NCBI RefSeq assembly: GCF_003752415.1
Contig: NZ_RKHG01000001.1
Span: forward strand, 124,001-188,000
Reading direction: 5' to 3'
From: Luteococcus japonicus
GTDB lineage: Bacteria > Actinomycetota > Actinomycetes > Propionibacteriales > Propionibacteriaceae
Length of the DNA stretch: 64,000 bases
Within the stretch, counting starts at the first letter, position 1; each line of letters opens with the position of its first letter. The notes beneath the pieces were generated by a model. It did no database searches. It had not been told where the DNA came from and was given only the letters and a program-made list of their open reading frames with translations. This document shows, piece after piece, positions 1 to 8,928 of this stretch. A program made the position numbers and the translations under genes.

Positions 1-1
1 C

Positions 2-1087
2 CGGGAGGAGGACCTGTACCTCGACGTGTGCAGCGGGGGAGAGCTCACGGTGGCCCTGGCCGGCGGCATGGACCCGGCACGCATCGGCCTGCATGGCAAC
101 AACAAGTCCGTCGACGAGCTGGCCCTGGCCTTGTCGAAGGGTGTGGGCAGGATCATCGTCGACTCGCTGGACGAGATCGGCCGGATCGAACAGCTCTGTG
201 CGGCCAATGGCTGGCGCGCCCGGGTGATGGTGCGGGTGACCACCGGCGTGGAGGCACACACCCACGAGTACATTGCCACCGCGCACGAGGACCAGAAGTT
301 CGGCTTCAGCATCACCAATGGGCAGGCGATGGTCGCAATGGTGCGCTGCCACTACAGCGAGCACATGGACCTGCTGGGGATCCACTCACACATCGGCTCG
401 CAGATCTTCGACACCCACGGCTTCGAGGTGGCTGCCCGCCGCACCATGAAGCTCCTGGCCCAGTTCGCCGCGGCGACCGGGACGGAGCTGCCCGAGTTGG
501 ACCTCGGTGGCGGCTTCGGCATCGCGTACACCCATGCCGACACCCCCGCAACGCCCGACGCCCTGGCCACCAGTCTGCGGGAGATCGTCGAGCATGAGGC
601 GCGCGGATACAACATCGCCATCCCACAGATCAGCATCGAACCGGGCCGCGCCATCAGCGGCCCCACCACCATGGCGCTCTACACCGTGGGTACGGTGAAG
701 GTGGTCGACATCGACGGGGGACAGAACCGGGTCTACGTGAGCATCGACGGTGGGATGAGTGACAACATCCGTCCCGCCCTCTATGCCGCTGAGTACTCGG
801 CGGCCGTCGTCTCGCGCGCCTCCCGGGCCGAGCCCGTCCTGTGCCGCGTGGTCGGCAAGCACTGTGAGGGTGGCGACATCCTGGTCCGCGACGTCTTCCT
901 GCCCGCGGACATCGCCCCCGGAGACCTGCTGGCGGTTCCCGCGTCGGGTGCCTACTCCCGGGCGATGGCCAGCAACTACAACATGCTGACCAAGCCTCCG
1001 GTCGTCGCGGTGCGCGACGGCGAACTGACCACATTGCTGCGCCGTGAGAGCCTCGAGGACCTGATGAGCCTCGACGTCGGCAACTGA
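2..1087 (+). CDS. lysA: Diaminopimelate decarboxylase, 5' partial
   Basis: The last step of lysine synthesis: PLP-dependent decarboxylation of meso-diaminopimelate to lysine. The reading frame is open from base 2, so the start codon and the N-terminal part with the PLP lysine lie outside the window; 361 residues are visible. Seen here are the DVCSGGEL strand, HSHIGSQI, the glycine-rich GGGFGIAYT phosphate loop, EPGRAI, and the GKHCEGGDILV segment with the active-site Cys contributed across the dimer. Near the end YSRAMASNYN holds the substrate-contacting Tyr. It lies 46 bp ahead of hom on the same strand, so lysine and threonine synthesis genes probably form one transcription unit. Family assignment is secure. 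Confidence 0.96.
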   Translation, partial: REEDLYLDVCSGGELTVALAGGMDPARIGLHGNNKSVDELALALSKGVGRIIVDSLDEIGRIEQLCAANGWRARVMVRVTTGVEAHTHEYIATAHEDQKFGFSITNGQAMVAMVRCHYSEHMDLLGIHSHIGSQIFDTHGFEVAARRTMKLLAQFAAATGTELPELDLGGGFGIAYTHADTPATPDALATSLREIVEHEARGYNIAIPQISIEPGRAISGPTTMALYTVGTVKVVDIDGGQNRVYVSIDGGMSDNIRPALYAAEYSAAVVSRASRAEPVLCRVVGKHCEGGDILVRDVFLPADIAPGDLLAVPASGAYSRAMASNYNMLTKPPVVAVRDGELTTLLRRESLEDLMSLDVGN

Positions 1088-1133
1088 GCAGCACTCCCCG
1101 CCCGAAACAATCCACGAAGGACGAAGGACGACG

Positions 1134-2468
1134 ATGAACAGGCTCGAACCCGTAGACCCCGCGAAGCTCGCGCCCCTGAAGGTTGCCCTGTTGGGCTGTG
1201 GCGTGGTGGGCAGCCAGGTGGCCCGCGTGATCACCGAACAGGCAGAGGACCTCACCAACCGGATCGGCTGTCGGCTCGAGCTGGTCGGCATCGCGGTGCG
1301 CAACCTGGACCGGGACTTCGGCGGCCTTGACCCGGAATTGTTCACCGATGACGCGAAGGCGCTGGTCTCGCGCGATGACCTGGACATCGTGATCGAGGTC
1401 GTCGGCGGCATCGAGCCCACCCGCGAGCTGGTGCTGACCGCCATCGACCACGGTGCCAGCATCGTCACCGCCAACAAGGCCCTGTTGGCCCAGGACGGGG
1501 AGGCACTGTTCACAGCTGCCGAGAGCCGGGGCGTCGACCTCTACTTTGAGGCGGCCGTCGCTGGCGCCATCCCGATCGTGAGGCCGCTGCGAGAGTCCCT
1601 GGTGGGTGACGAGATCACCACCGTGATGGGGATCGTGAACGGCACGACGAACTACATCCTGGACCAGATGACCACCACGGGGGCGGACTTCGACGATGCC
1701 CTCGCCGAGGCGCAGCGCCTGGGATATGCGGAGGCGGACCCCACCGCAGACGTGGAGGGCTATGACGCCGCGGCCAAGGCGGCCATCATGGCGACGCTCG
1801 CCTTCCACACCCGGGTGCGGGGTGCGGACGTCTACCGCGAGGGAATCACCTCGGTGACCAGCAACGACATCGTCCTGGCCCGCAAGCTGGGCTGCGTGGT
1901 CAAGATGCTGGCCGTCCTCAAGACCGACGTGCAGGGAGCGGTGAGCGTGCGGGTCCACCCCGCACTGGTTCCCTCCAGCCACCCGCTCGCCAGCGTCGGC
2001 GGTGCCTACAACGCCATCTTCGTGGAGAGCAGGGATGCCGGGCGGCTGATGTTCATGGGCCCCGGCGCAGGCGGCTCCCCGACCGCGTCAGCCGTGATGG
2101 GTGACCTGGTCACCGTGGCTCGCAACCGCGTTCGCGGTGTCGCTGGTCCCGGGGAGTCCGTCTACGCCCAGCGCGCGATGACCCCGATGGGTGAGGTCGA
2201 GACGCGCTACCTGGTGCGGATCAATGTCGTCGACGAGCCCGGCGTGCTGGCTGCAGCCGCCGCCATCTTCGCCAACCACAACGTCTCGGTGCAGACGGTG
2301 GACCAGTCGCCCGCCGTCGCGCGTGACGGGGAGGACGAGGAGATTGCAGTGCTGGCCATGATGACCCACCAGGCCAGGGAATCGGACCTCCAGGCCGTCG
2401 TGCGTGAGCTGGAGGAACGCAGCTTCACGCGGGGCACGGTGGAGGTCCTGAGGGTCGAGGGAAAGTGA
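1134..2468 (+). CDS. hom: Homoserine dehydrogenase
   Basis: NAD(P)H-dependent reduction of aspartate semialdehyde to homoserine, the branch point to threonine and methionine. The 444-residue protein has an N-terminal Rossmann domain with LLGCGVVGSQVA near residues 19-30, the ANKALLA segment, and the catalytic-domain signature around GIVNGTTNYILDQM. A C-terminal ACT domain begins near residue 360 (VRINVVDEPGVLAAAA) and in this family mediates feedback inhibition by threonine. An ATG preceded by GAAGGACGA gives a good start. The stop is followed one base later by the thrB start, so the two are co-translated. The threonine synthase gene often found between them is absent here. Confidence 0.97.
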   Translation: MNRLEPVDPAKLAPLKVALLGCGVVGSQVARVITEQAEDLTNRIGCRLELVGIAVRNLDRDFGGLDPELFTDDAKALVSRDDLDIVIEVVGGIEPTRELVLTAIDHGASIVTANKALLAQDGEALFTAAESRGVDLYFEAAVAGAIPIVRPLRESLVGDEITTVMGIVNGTTNYILDQMTTTGADFDDALAEAQRLGYAEADPTADVEGYDAAAKAAIMATLAFHTRVRGADVYREGITSVTSNDIVLARKLGCVVKMLAVLKTDVQGAVSVRVHPALVPSSHPLASVGGAYNAIFVESRDAGRLMFMGPGAGGSPTASAVMGDLVTVARNRVRGVAGPGESVYAQRAMTPMGEVETRYLVRINVVDEPGVLAAAAAIFANHNVSVQTVDQSPAVARDGEDEEIAVLAMMTHQARESDLQAVVRELEERSFTRGTVEVLRVEGK

Positions 2469-2469
2469 G

Positions 2470-3387
2470 ATGGAGCCTGCGATGGTGAGCCTGCCGGCGG
2501 GGCGCCGGGCGCGAGTGCGAGTGCCCGCCACGAGCGCGAACCTGGGGCCCGGCTTCGACTGCATGGGTCTCGCGGTGGACCTGGTCGACGAGCTGTCTGC
2601 CGAGGTGTTGGAGGAGGGCGTCGAGGTGCAGGTCACCGGCGAGGGCGCCGATCAGGTACCGCGGGACGGCTCGCACCTCGTGGTGCGTGTGCTCACCGAA
2701 TCCCTTGCGGAGCTGGGCTCTTGGCTGCCGGGTGTGCGCCTGGATGCGCACAACGTCATCCCACACAGCCGCGGCCTGGGTTCCTCGGCAGCCGCCATCG
2801 TGGCCGGGCTCGCCCTGGCCTGGGGGTTGGCCCGGCCGGGTGAGCCGCTGGACCTGGACTGGGCCTGTCGGGTGAGCACCCGGTACGAGGGTCACCCGGA
2901 CAATGCCTGTGCGGCCGTGCTGGGCGGCATCGTGTTGGCCTGGCCCGGCGTCGGGGACGACGTCGAGGTGGTCCGCCTCGAGGCGGCACCGGGGCTCCGG
3001 GCCATCGCCTGGGTGCCCGGATTCGAGGTCCGCACCGCGGGAGCGCGACAGGTCCTGCCCGTCGACGTGCCGCGGGTGGATGCGCTGGCCCAGGCCATCA
3101 GTTCAGCCCTCCTGGTGCACGCCCTCACCAAGGATCCGTCGAAACTCCTGGACGGTACGCGGGACAGGCTCCACCAGCCCTATCGTGCTCCGCTGATGCA
3201 GCCCTCGGCGGACCTGATGGCTGAGCTGCGCTCGCAGGGGATTGCGGCCTTCATCTCCGGGGCCGGGCCCACGGTGTTGGCGATGGGCACCCCGGACCAG
3301 TTGGCGGCCGCCGAGGACGTCCGGGCGGACGGGTTCACGCGGCATGACCTGTCCCTGGGGCGCGGCGTCGAGATCTTGCGGGGCTGA
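2470..3387 (+). CDS. thrB: Homoserine kinase
   Basis: ATP-dependent phosphorylation of homoserine, the penultimate step to threonine. This 305-residue GHMP kinase shows the N-terminal PATSANLGPGFDCMG strand-loop, the ATP-binding motif PHSRGLGSSAAA near residues 98-109, and the C-terminal SGAGPTVLAMG motif. The ATG at 2470 lies 8-9 nt after a GAGG in the end of hom; an in-frame ATG at 2482 is a weaker alternative. No clear hairpin follows the gene; the rho promoter region starts within 30 bp. Confidence 0.96.
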   Translation: MEPAMVSLPAGRRARVRVPATSANLGPGFDCMGLAVDLVDELSAEVLEEGVEVQVTGEGADQVPRDGSHLVVRVLTESLAELGSWLPGVRLDAHNVIPHSRGLGSSAAAIVAGLALAWGLARPGEPLDLDWACRVSTRYEGHPDNACAAVLGGIVLAWPGVGDDVEVVRLEAAPGLRAIAWVPGFEVRTAGARQVLPVDVPRVDALAQAISSALLVHALTKDPSKLLDGTRDRLHQPYRAPLMQPSADLMAELRSQGIAAFISGAGPTVLAMGTPDQLAAAEDVRADGFTRHDLSLGRGVEILRG

Positions 3388-3415
3388 AGGCCTCCGGAAC
3401 CGTGCCGCGGGGTAA

Positions 3416-3446
3416 TTGCGGGCTGGCGAGGGCGGGATGCTACGCT
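3416..3446 (+). promoter_or_regulatory. Candidate rho promoter
   Basis: A TTGCGG hexamer (3416-3421) and a TACGCT hexamer (3441-3446) separated by 19 nt, the second preceded by TGC (extended -10 like). It is the best sigma-A-like match in the 343-bp gap between thrB and rho. Transcription would start near 3453 and give a leader of about 278 nt. Confidence 0.4.
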
Positions 3447-3730
3447 CTTCTGCAGGATGAGGACCGCATCGCGGAATCGTCCGCACCTCACAGGTCAGGT
3501 GCCATCTCGACCCAGGTTCTGGGCCGGAGAACCACTGGAGAACAACCCCGTCAGTCTCGTCGGGTCCCTTCCCTTGCTCATCAGCGTGGTCCTTCCCCTC
3601 TTGCCATTCGAGACGTGAACCATGTCCGCCAGCGCGGCGACGCGGTCCCGACCTGAATCGACATCGGGCGATGCCCGGCAAGCACTGTGCTGCCACCACC
3701 ATCCCGCGCCCGGTTCGCGAAAGGAATCCA
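3447..3730 (+). promoter_or_regulatory. Long rho 5' leader with pyrimidine-rich segment
   Basis: This stretch between the candidate promoter and the rho start has no convincing gene; its short open frames have no Shine-Dalgarno sequence or recognisable product. From 3564 to 3608 it is rich in C and T and poor in A, with runs such as CCCTTCCCTT and CCTTCCCCTC. Such segments are typical Rho loading sites, and rho genes in several bacteria limit their own expression by premature termination in a long leader. The regulatory role here is inferred. Confidence 0.35.
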
Positions 3731-5722
3731 GTGACTGACAATGTGACCGAGCCTTCTGCCGGCACCGGGCTGTCCGCGAAGAAGCTGCCCGAACTCAAGG
3801 CCATGGCCTCCTCCATGGGCATCAAGACGACCGGCCTCAAGAAGGCCGACCTGATCAGCGCGATCGCCGGAGGCGGCCAGCCGCGCTCTGAGGCGCCCGA
3901 TCGCACTCGTCGCGCCAGCCGTCCGGCGGGGGCACCCGAGGGCAGTGAGTCGAAGACCGAGCGGCCCGTGGTGGCGTCCCAGCCGAGAAATGAATCCCAG
4001 CCGAATGCGGAGCAGTCGCCGGCCGGACAGGACGAGCGTGCGGGGGAGCAGCCGGAGCAGCGTCGTCGCGGTCGCCGGCGCGCCGAGCAGCCGGAGGGCG
4101 TTCAGCCGCAGGTCTCGAACACCCAGCGGGAGCAGGAGGCTCCCCAGGGGGAACCCGATGTCAGCGCCGAGGTCGGTGCGCGTCTGGCCGAGCTGAGCAA
4201 CCAGAGCGGACGCCAGCGTCGTCGCCGTGGCGGCAATGCCGACGGCGAGGCCCAGAACGCCGGACAGCAGAGCCAGGACAATGACGCCAGCACAAGCGGT
4301 GGCAACAACAATGCCGGCGGCAATGGTGGCGGTCAGGGCAACAACCAGAGCAGTAACCAGAACAACCAGCAGAACAGCAACCAGGGCAACGGCGGGGGCA
4401 ACAAGCAGAGCAACCGCGAGAACAACCGCGACAACAACCGCGACAACAACCGCGACAACAACCGGGACTTCGACGACGACAACGGCGGCCGGCGCGGGCG
4501 TCGGCGTCGCCAGCGGGACCGGGGCAACCGTCGTCAGCGGGGCGGGAACCAGGCCATCGACCGCTACGAGGCCGAGCCGGTCATCAGTGAGGACGACGTC
4601 CTGCTGAACATCGGCGGCATCCTCGACGTGCTCGACAGCTACGCCTTCGTCCGTACCTCCGGCTACCTGCCCGGCAGCAATGACGCCTATGTCTCCCTCT
4701 CGATGGTGCGCAAGTACGGCCTGCGTCGCGGCGACGTTGTCACCGGTGCGATCCGTCAGCAGCGTGAGGGGGAGCGCAAGGAGAAGTTCAACCCGCTGGT
4801 TCGTCTGGACACCATCAATGGTGCCGACCCGGAGCAGATGAAGGTCCGCCCCGAGTTCCAGAAGCTCACCCCGCTCTACCCGCAGGAACGCCTGCGCCTG
4901 GAGACGACCCCCACCAACATGACCGGCCGCATCATCGACCTGGTCAGCCCCATCGGCAAGGGCCAGCGTGGCCTGATCGTCTCGCCGCCCAAGGCTGGCA
5001 AGACGATGATCATGCAGAACATTGCGAACGCGATTGCCGAGAACAATCCCGAGGTCCACCTGATGGTGGTCCTGGTGGACGAGCGTCCCGAGGAGGTCAC
5101 CGACTTCCAGCGCACCGTCGCCGGCGAGGTGATCGCCTCGACCTTCGACCGCCCGGCCGACGACCACACCACGATCAGTGAGTTGGCCATCGAGCGCGCC
5201 AAGCGCCTGGTGGAGCTCGGGCATGACGTGGTCGTGCTGCTGGACGGCATCACCCGTCTGGGGCGTGCCTACAACCTGGCCGCTCCGGCGTCGGGGCGCA
5301 TCCTGTCCGGCGGTGTCGACTCGGCCGCCCTGTACCCGCCGAAGAAGTTCTTCGGTGCCGCGCGCAACATCGAGGACGGCGGCTCGCTGACCATCCTCGC
5401 GACTGCCCTGATCGAGACCGGCTCCAAGATGGACGAGGTCATCTTCGAGGAGTTCAAGGGCACCGGCAACATGGAGCTGCGGCTCAAGCGCAACCTGGCG
5501 GACAAGCGCATCTTCCCGGCCATCGACGTGGATGCCTCCGGCACGCGTCGCGAGGAGCTGCTCCTGGGCCGCGAGGAACTGGCGATCATCTGGAAGCTGC
5601 GTCGGGTGCTGTCCGGCATGGACGACCAGCAGGCCCTGGAGATGCTGCTCAAGCAGATGCGCAAGTCCCAGAGCAATCCAGAATTCCTGGTCCAGATCTC
5701 GAAGACCACGCCGGCGGAGTGA
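3731..5722 (+). CDS. rho: Transcription termination factor Rho with Asn/Arg-rich insertion
   Basis: Hexameric RNA-dependent ATPase that releases RNA polymerase from transcripts. I chose the GTG at 3731 because AAAGGA lies 6 nt upstream and it gives the expected start MTDNVTEP; 663 residues result. Order: Rho N-terminal SAP-like helices (about 18-45, [14 protein letters not shown]), a charged linker to about 170, an Asn/Gln/Gly-rich block (about 175-255), an Arg-rich stretch, the RNA-binding cold-shock fold (from about 280), then the ATPase core with the Walker A PPKAGKT at 419-425 and DERPEEVTD. The large N-terminal insertion is typical of Actinobacteria but its Asn-rich part is extreme. A strong hairpin follows immediately. 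Confidence 0.97.
   Translation: MTDNVTEPSAGTGLSAKKLPELKAMASSMGIKTTGLKKADLISAIAGGGQPRSEAPDRTRRASRPAGAPEGSESKTERPVVASQPRNESQPNAEQSPAGQDERAGEQPEQRRRGRRRAEQPEGVQPQVSNTQREQEAPQGEPDVSAEVGARLAELSNQSGRQRRRRGGNADGEAQNAGQQSQDNDASTSGGNNNAGGNGGGQGNNQSSNQNNQQNSNQGNGGGNKQSNRENNRDNNRDNNRDNNRDFDDDNGGRRGRRRRQRDRGNRRQRGGNQAIDRYEAEPVISEDDVLLNIGGILDVLDSYAFVRTSGYLPGSNDAYVSLSMVRKYGLRRGDVVTGAIRQQREGERKEKFNPLVRLDTINGADPEQMKVRPEFQKLTPLYPQERLRLETTPTNMTGRIIDLVSPIGKGQRGLIVSPPKAGKTMIMQNIANAIAENNPEVHLMVVLVDERPEEVTDFQRTVAGEVIASTFDRPADDHTTISELAIERAKRLVELGHDVVVLLDGITRLGRAYNLAAPASGRILSGGVDSAALYPPKKFFGAARNIEDGGSLTILATALIETGSKMDEVIFEEFKGTGNMELRLKRNLADKRIFPAIDVDASGTRREELLLGREELAIIWKLRRVLSGMDDQQALEMLLKQMRKSQSNPEFLVQISKTTPAE
4421..4468 (+). 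repeat. 12-nt tandem repeat inside rho
   Basis: Four consecutive copies of AACAACCGCGAC (4421, 4433, 4445, 4457), the last with one C-to-G change. Each unit encodes Asn-Asn-Arg-Asp. The array forms the end of the Asn-rich insertion of Rho. In-frame units allow copy-number change without breaking the gene. Confidence 0.9.
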
Positions 5723-5735
5723 TCCGGATGGCCAG

Positions 5736-5764
5736 ACCCACCCGGGAACAATCCGGGTGGGTTT
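5736..5764 (+). terminator. Hairpin terminator after rho
   Basis: A perfect 10-bp stem, ACCCACCCGG (5736-5745) with CCGGGTGGGT (5753-5762), loop of 7 nt, followed by a short T run. It starts 13 nt after the rho stop codon. Confidence 0.85.
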
Positions 5765-5791
5765 GGTGTTGGACACTCCGCACGGCATAAT
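5763..5791 (+). promoter_or_regulatory. Candidate rpmE promoter
   Basis: TTGGTG (5763-5768) and CATAAT (5786-5791) with 17-nt spacing, directly overlapping the tail of the rho terminator. Good match to a sigma-A promoter and in the right place to drive rpmE. Confidence 0.5.
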
Positions 5792-5867
5792 TGACCGTCG
5801 GTGCCGGTTCACGTCCACAATCCATGTCAGGACGACCCGGTGCATCCATCATCAAGGAGACATGACC

Positions 5868-6074
5868 ATGAAGCAGGGTATTCACCCCGATTACGTGGAG
5901 ACCACGGTGACTTGCACCTGTGGCAACACGTTCACCACCAAGAGCACCAACAAGTCCGGCTCGCTGAGCGCCGACGTGTGTGCGGCCTGCCACCCGTTCT
6001 ACACGGGCAAGCAGAAGATCCTCGACACCGGTGGCCGCGTGGCCCGCTTCGAGCGTCGTTACGCCAAGAAGTAA
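5868..6074 (+). CDS. rpmE: 50S ribosomal protein L31, zinc-binding type
   Basis: Large-subunit ribosomal protein at the subunit bridge. The 68-residue product [16 protein letters not shown] carries C16, C18, C38 and C41, the four-cysteine zinc site of the C-plus form; a zinc-independent paralogue would lack these. The ATG at 5868 is preferred over the in-frame ATG at 5862 because the AAGGAG at 5854-5859 is 8 nt from the first and only 2 nt from the second. The gene stands alone between two hairpin terminators with its own promoter candidate. Confidence 0.96.
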   Translation: MKQGIHPDYVETTVTCTCGNTFTTKSTNKSGSLSADVCAACHPFYTGKQKILDTGGRVARFERRYAKK

Positions 6075-6082
6075 CTACTCCG

Positions 6083-6130
6083 ACGAGCGCTGGGCGGCAG
6101 GGAAACCTGCCCCCGGCGCTCGTTCTTTTT
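6083..6130 (+). terminator. Intrinsic terminator after rpmE
   Basis: Outer stem ACGAGCGC (6083-6090) with GCGCTCGT (6116-6123), inner stem GGCAGG with CCTGCC closed by a GAAA tetraloop, followed by TTCTTTTT. One of the few terminators in the window with a true U tract. Confidence 0.93.
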
Positions 6131-6156
6131 GTCCAGCCACGGGGTGCCAGCCCACA

Positions 6157-6189
6157 CCCCACGATGCCCGCCCCGCCCCACGATGCCCG
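6157..6189 (+). repeat. Short direct repeat upstream of prfA
   Basis: CCCCACGATGCCCG occurs at 6157-6170 and again at 6176-6189, five bases apart. Function unknown; it abuts a copy of the intergenic repeat described at 6187. Confidence 0.8.
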
Positions 6190-6201
6190 AGCCTGTCGAG
6201 G
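6187..6201 (-). repeat. Intergenic 15-nt repeat, copy 1
   Basis: Read on the minus strand this is CCTCGACAGGCTCGG, identical to the copies at 19908 and 46161. All three are in gaps between genes. It lies 14 bp before the prfA start codon. Confidence 0.85.
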
Positions 6202-6214
6202 GCCAGGAGACGCC

Positions 6215-7285
6215 ATGTTCGAGAATGCCGATCCACTGCGCGCCGAGTTCGCCGATCTGGAGCACCAGATGGCAGATCCGGCGCTGCACGTTGACATGGC
6301 GCGCTCGCGGCGGGTCGGGCGACGGTATGCGGAGCTGACCCCCATCATCAAGGCGCTCGCCGAGTACGAGCAGGTGGCCGAGGATCTCCAGGCAGCCCTC
6401 GAACTGGCCGACGAGGATCCTTCCTTCGCTGCAGAGGCCCAAGAGCTCACCGTGCGGCGCGAGGGGGTCACGGAGCGGCTCAACCGCCTGCTGGCCCCGA
6501 GGGATCCACACGACAGCCTGGATGCCCTGCTGGAGATCAAGTCCGGCGAGGGCGGCGAGGAGTCGGCCCTCTTCGCCGGTGACCTGTTGCGGATGTACTC
6601 GCGCTACGCCGAGAGTCAAGGCTGGAAGGTGGAGCTCCTCGACGAGCAGACCACTGACCTGGGTGGCTACAAGAGTGTCACTGTCGCGGTGAAGGCAGGG
6701 GCCGGCGCCGCCCAGACCCCCTTCGGTGCCTTGAAGTTCGAGGGTGGTGTGCACCGGGTCCAGCGGGTGCCGGTCACCGAGAGCCAGGGCCGGATCCACA
6801 CCTCTGCCGCGGGGGTGCTGGTGATGCCCGATGTGGAGGACGACGACGAGGTCAGGATCGATGACGAAGACCTGCGCATCGACGTCTACCGCTCCTCGGG
6901 CAAGGGCGGGCAGGGCGTGAACACCACGGACTCCGCGGTGCGGATCACCCACCTTCCCACCGGCGTCGTGGTGACCTGCCAGAACGAGCGTTCGCAGCTG
7001 CAGAACAAGGAACAGGCCATGCGGATCCTGCGCTCCCGCCTGGTGGCCTTGGCCGATGAGCAGGCCGCACAGGATGCCTCCGCGGCGCGCGCCTCGCAGG
7101 TGCGCACAGTGGACCGCAGCGAGCGGATCCGCACCTACAACTATCCGGAGAACCGGATAGCCGACCACCGGATCGGCTTCAAGGCGCACAATCTCGACGC
7201 AGTCCTCGACGGGGACCTGGGCCCGCTGGTGGAGGCCCTGCAGGCGGCAGACCTCGCGGAGCGCCTCGAGCAGGTGGGGGAGTGA
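6215..7285 (+). CDS. prfA: Peptide chain release factor 1
   Basis: Recognises UAA and UAG in the ribosomal A site and triggers peptide release. The 356-residue protein starts at the ATG at 6215 (MFENADPL), with GGAGA upstream. The codon-recognition tripeptide is P186-V187-T188, in the P-x-T form that separates RF1 from RF2 (S-P-F). The catalytic GGQ is at 231-233 in [14 protein letters not shown]; its Gln is the target of the methyltransferase encoded by the next gene. Stop and prmC start overlap (GTGA), giving translational coupling. Confidence 0.97.
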   Translation: MFENADPLRAEFADLEHQMADPALHVDMARSRRVGRRYAELTPIIKALAEYEQVAEDLQAALELADEDPSFAAEAQELTVRREGVTERLNRLLAPRDPHDSLDALLEIKSGEGGEESALFAGDLLRMYSRYAESQGWKVELLDEQTTDLGGYKSVTVAVKAGAGAAQTPFGALKFEGGVHRVQRVPVTESQGRIHTSAAGVLVMPDVEDDDEVRIDDEDLRIDVYRSSGKGGQGVNTTDSAVRITHLPTGVVVTCQNERSQLQNKEQAMRILRSRLVALADEQAAQDASAARASQVRTVDRSERIRTYNYPENRIADHRIGFKAHNLDAVLDGDLGPLVEALQAADLAERLEQVGE

Positions 7286-8121
7286 GCCGCCCGGCCGGCC
7301 AGGTCATGCGGGAGGGCAGCGCGCGTCTCGCGGAGGCAGGCACGGCCTCGCCGATGGCCGAGGCGCGCACCCTGCTCAGCCATGTCCTGCATCGTGAGCC
7401 TCGTGACCTGGTCCTGGCCACCGTCGACGACGACCAGGCCGCCGCCTTCTCCGCGCTGTTGGACTCCCGTGTCGCCGGCATTCCGGTGCAGCACCTGACG
7501 GGGGAGGCCTGGTTTCGCACGGTGCGGCTGGAGGTCGGCCCCGGAGTCTTCGTTCCGCGTCCCGAGACCGAGGTGATGGTGGGCTGGGGTCTGCAGCGGA
7601 TCGCAGCCGTGGAGGCTCCGGTTGTCGCGGAGCTGTGTGCCGGGTCCGGCGCCATCAGCCGGGCCATCGCCGCAGAGCACCCGGGGGCCCGGCAGTTCGC
7701 CATCGAGCTGGATCCGGCGGCCCACCAGTGGGCCTCCCGGAACCTGGCCGACACGGACGTGCAGCTGGTGCTGGGCGACATGGCGGACGCCTTCCCGGAA
7801 CTGGACGGCGGCGTGGACCTCGTGATCGCCAACCCGCCCTACATTCCCCTGGAGGCGTGGGAGTCGGTCGCGCCCGACGTGCGTGACCATGACCCGGCTC
7901 TGGCCCTGTGGTCCGGGGATGACGGACTGGACGCCACTCGCGTGGTGGCGGCCGTGGCAAGGCGGCTGCTGCGGCCGGGAGGTTGGGTGTGCAGCGAGCA
8001 CGCGGAGGTGCAGGAGCACTCTGCGCCGGAGGTCTTCGTCCGTGAGGGGGACTTCGACCAGGTGCGTGACCAGCCTGACCTGGCGGGACGCCCACGGTTC
8101 GTGACCGCTCGGCGTCGCTGA
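7282..8121 (+). CDS. prmC: Release factor glutamine N5-methyltransferase
   Basis: SAM-dependent methylation of the GGQ glutamine of release factors. The 279-residue protein has an N-terminal helical domain, an SAM-binding loop [14 protein letters not shown] near residue 115, and the catalytic NPPY starting at N184. Start is the GTG at 7282 overlapping the prfA stop, the usual pairing of enzyme and substrate genes. Confidence 0.95.
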   Translation: MSRPAGQVMREGSARLAEAGTASPMAEARTLLSHVLHREPRDLVLATVDDDQAAAFSALLDSRVAGIPVQHLTGEAWFRTVRLEVGPGVFVPRPETEVMVGWGLQRIAAVEAPVVAELCAGSGAISRAIAAEHPGARQFAIELDPAAHQWASRNLADTDVQLVLGDMADAFPELDGGVDLVIANPPYIPLEAWESVAPDVRDHDPALALWSGDDGLDATRVVAAVARRLLRPGGWVCSEHAEVQEHSAPEVFVREGDFDQVRDQPDLAGRPRFVTARRR

Positions 8122-8166
8122 GCCGGCTTCGTCGGCGTCGACGCCCATGCGTGGCAGGATGTACGG

Positions 8167-8928
8167 GTGAGTGAGCTGGACCAGACCCCCGACGAGCCGA
8201 CGACGTCCCCCGATGAGCCCCAGTGGGCACGTTTCGATGCCATGGCACAAACCTCCGAGGCCCTCGCGGCGGCCCAAGCCGCCATCGCGGAGGGGCGATG
8301 CATCGTGCTCCCGACGGACACGGTCTACGGCATCGGTGCGAATGCCTTCTCCGCAGAGGCGGTGCAGGGCCTGTTGGATGCCAAGCACCGCGGCCGGGAC
8401 ATGCCGCCCCCCGTGCTCGTGGCGGAGACCGGAATGCTCGAGGCCCTGGCCGATGAGCTGCCCTCGCACGCGATCCGTCTCGCCGAGGCCTTCTGGCCCG
8501 GGGCCCTGACGCTGATCGTGCCGGCACAGAAGCACCTGCGGATGGACCTGGGCGAGACCAGGGGAACCATTGCGGTGCGTGTCCCTGACCACGACTTCAC
8601 CCGGGACCTGCTGCGCCGCACCGGCCCGCTGGCCGTCAGCTCGGCCAATGTCTCGGGGCAGGAGGCCAGCACGGACATCGACGAGGCCCTGCGGCAGCTG
8701 GGGGACAGCGTCGCCGTCTACCTCGATGCGGGAGCCACGGCGGGCCCCACTCCGTCGACGATCATCAACTTCGTCAGCGAGCCGCTGGGACGCATCGTAC
8801 GGATGGGCGCGTTGGGCATCGACCAGCTGCGTGAGGTGGACCCCTTCCTGGTCTGGGAGGACGAGCCCAGCGCCGAGCCGAAACCTGACCTGGCTCCCGA
8901 CGCCGAGGATGAGGCCCCGGCCAGCTGA
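8167..8928 (+). CDS. tsaC: L-threonylcarbamoyladenylate synthase (TsaC/Sua5/YrdC)
   Basis: Makes threonylcarbamoyl-AMP from threonine, bicarbonate and ATP for the t6A37 modification of ANN-decoding tRNAs. In the 253-residue protein the YrdC fold spans about residues 30-225: PTDTVYGIG, KHRGRDMPPPVLVAE, and SSANVSGQEAS are the family motifs. The acidic Pro-rich C-terminal tail (about 230-253) is unlike a Sua5 domain, so this is the short TsaC-like form. Start is GTG 8167; a CAGGAT hexamer ends 6 nt before it, a possible leaderless arrangement. It overlaps the next gene by one base (TGATG). Confidence 0.93.
   Translation: MSELDQTPDEPTTSPDEPQWARFDAMAQTSEALAAAQAAIAEGRCIVLPTDTVYGIGANAFSAEAVQGLLDAKHRGRDMPPPVLVAETGMLEALADELPSHAIRLAEAFWPGALTLIVPAQKHLRMDLGETRGTIAVRVPDHDFTRDLLRRTGPLAVSSANVSGQEASTDIDEALRQLGDSVAVYLDAGATAGPTPSTIINFVSEPLGRIVRMGALGIDQLREVDPFLVWEDEPSAEPKPDLAPDAEDEAPAS

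Noticed and set aside
3402-3656. 84-codon open frame in the rho leader
   Set aside because: No Shine-Dalgarno sequence, composition unlike neighbouring genes; treated as leader RNA.
3581-5845. 754-codon open frame on the minus strand opposite rho
   Set aside because: It is a shadow of rho caused by GC-rich third positions; its translation is low-complexity Val/Ala/Asp-rich and matches no family.
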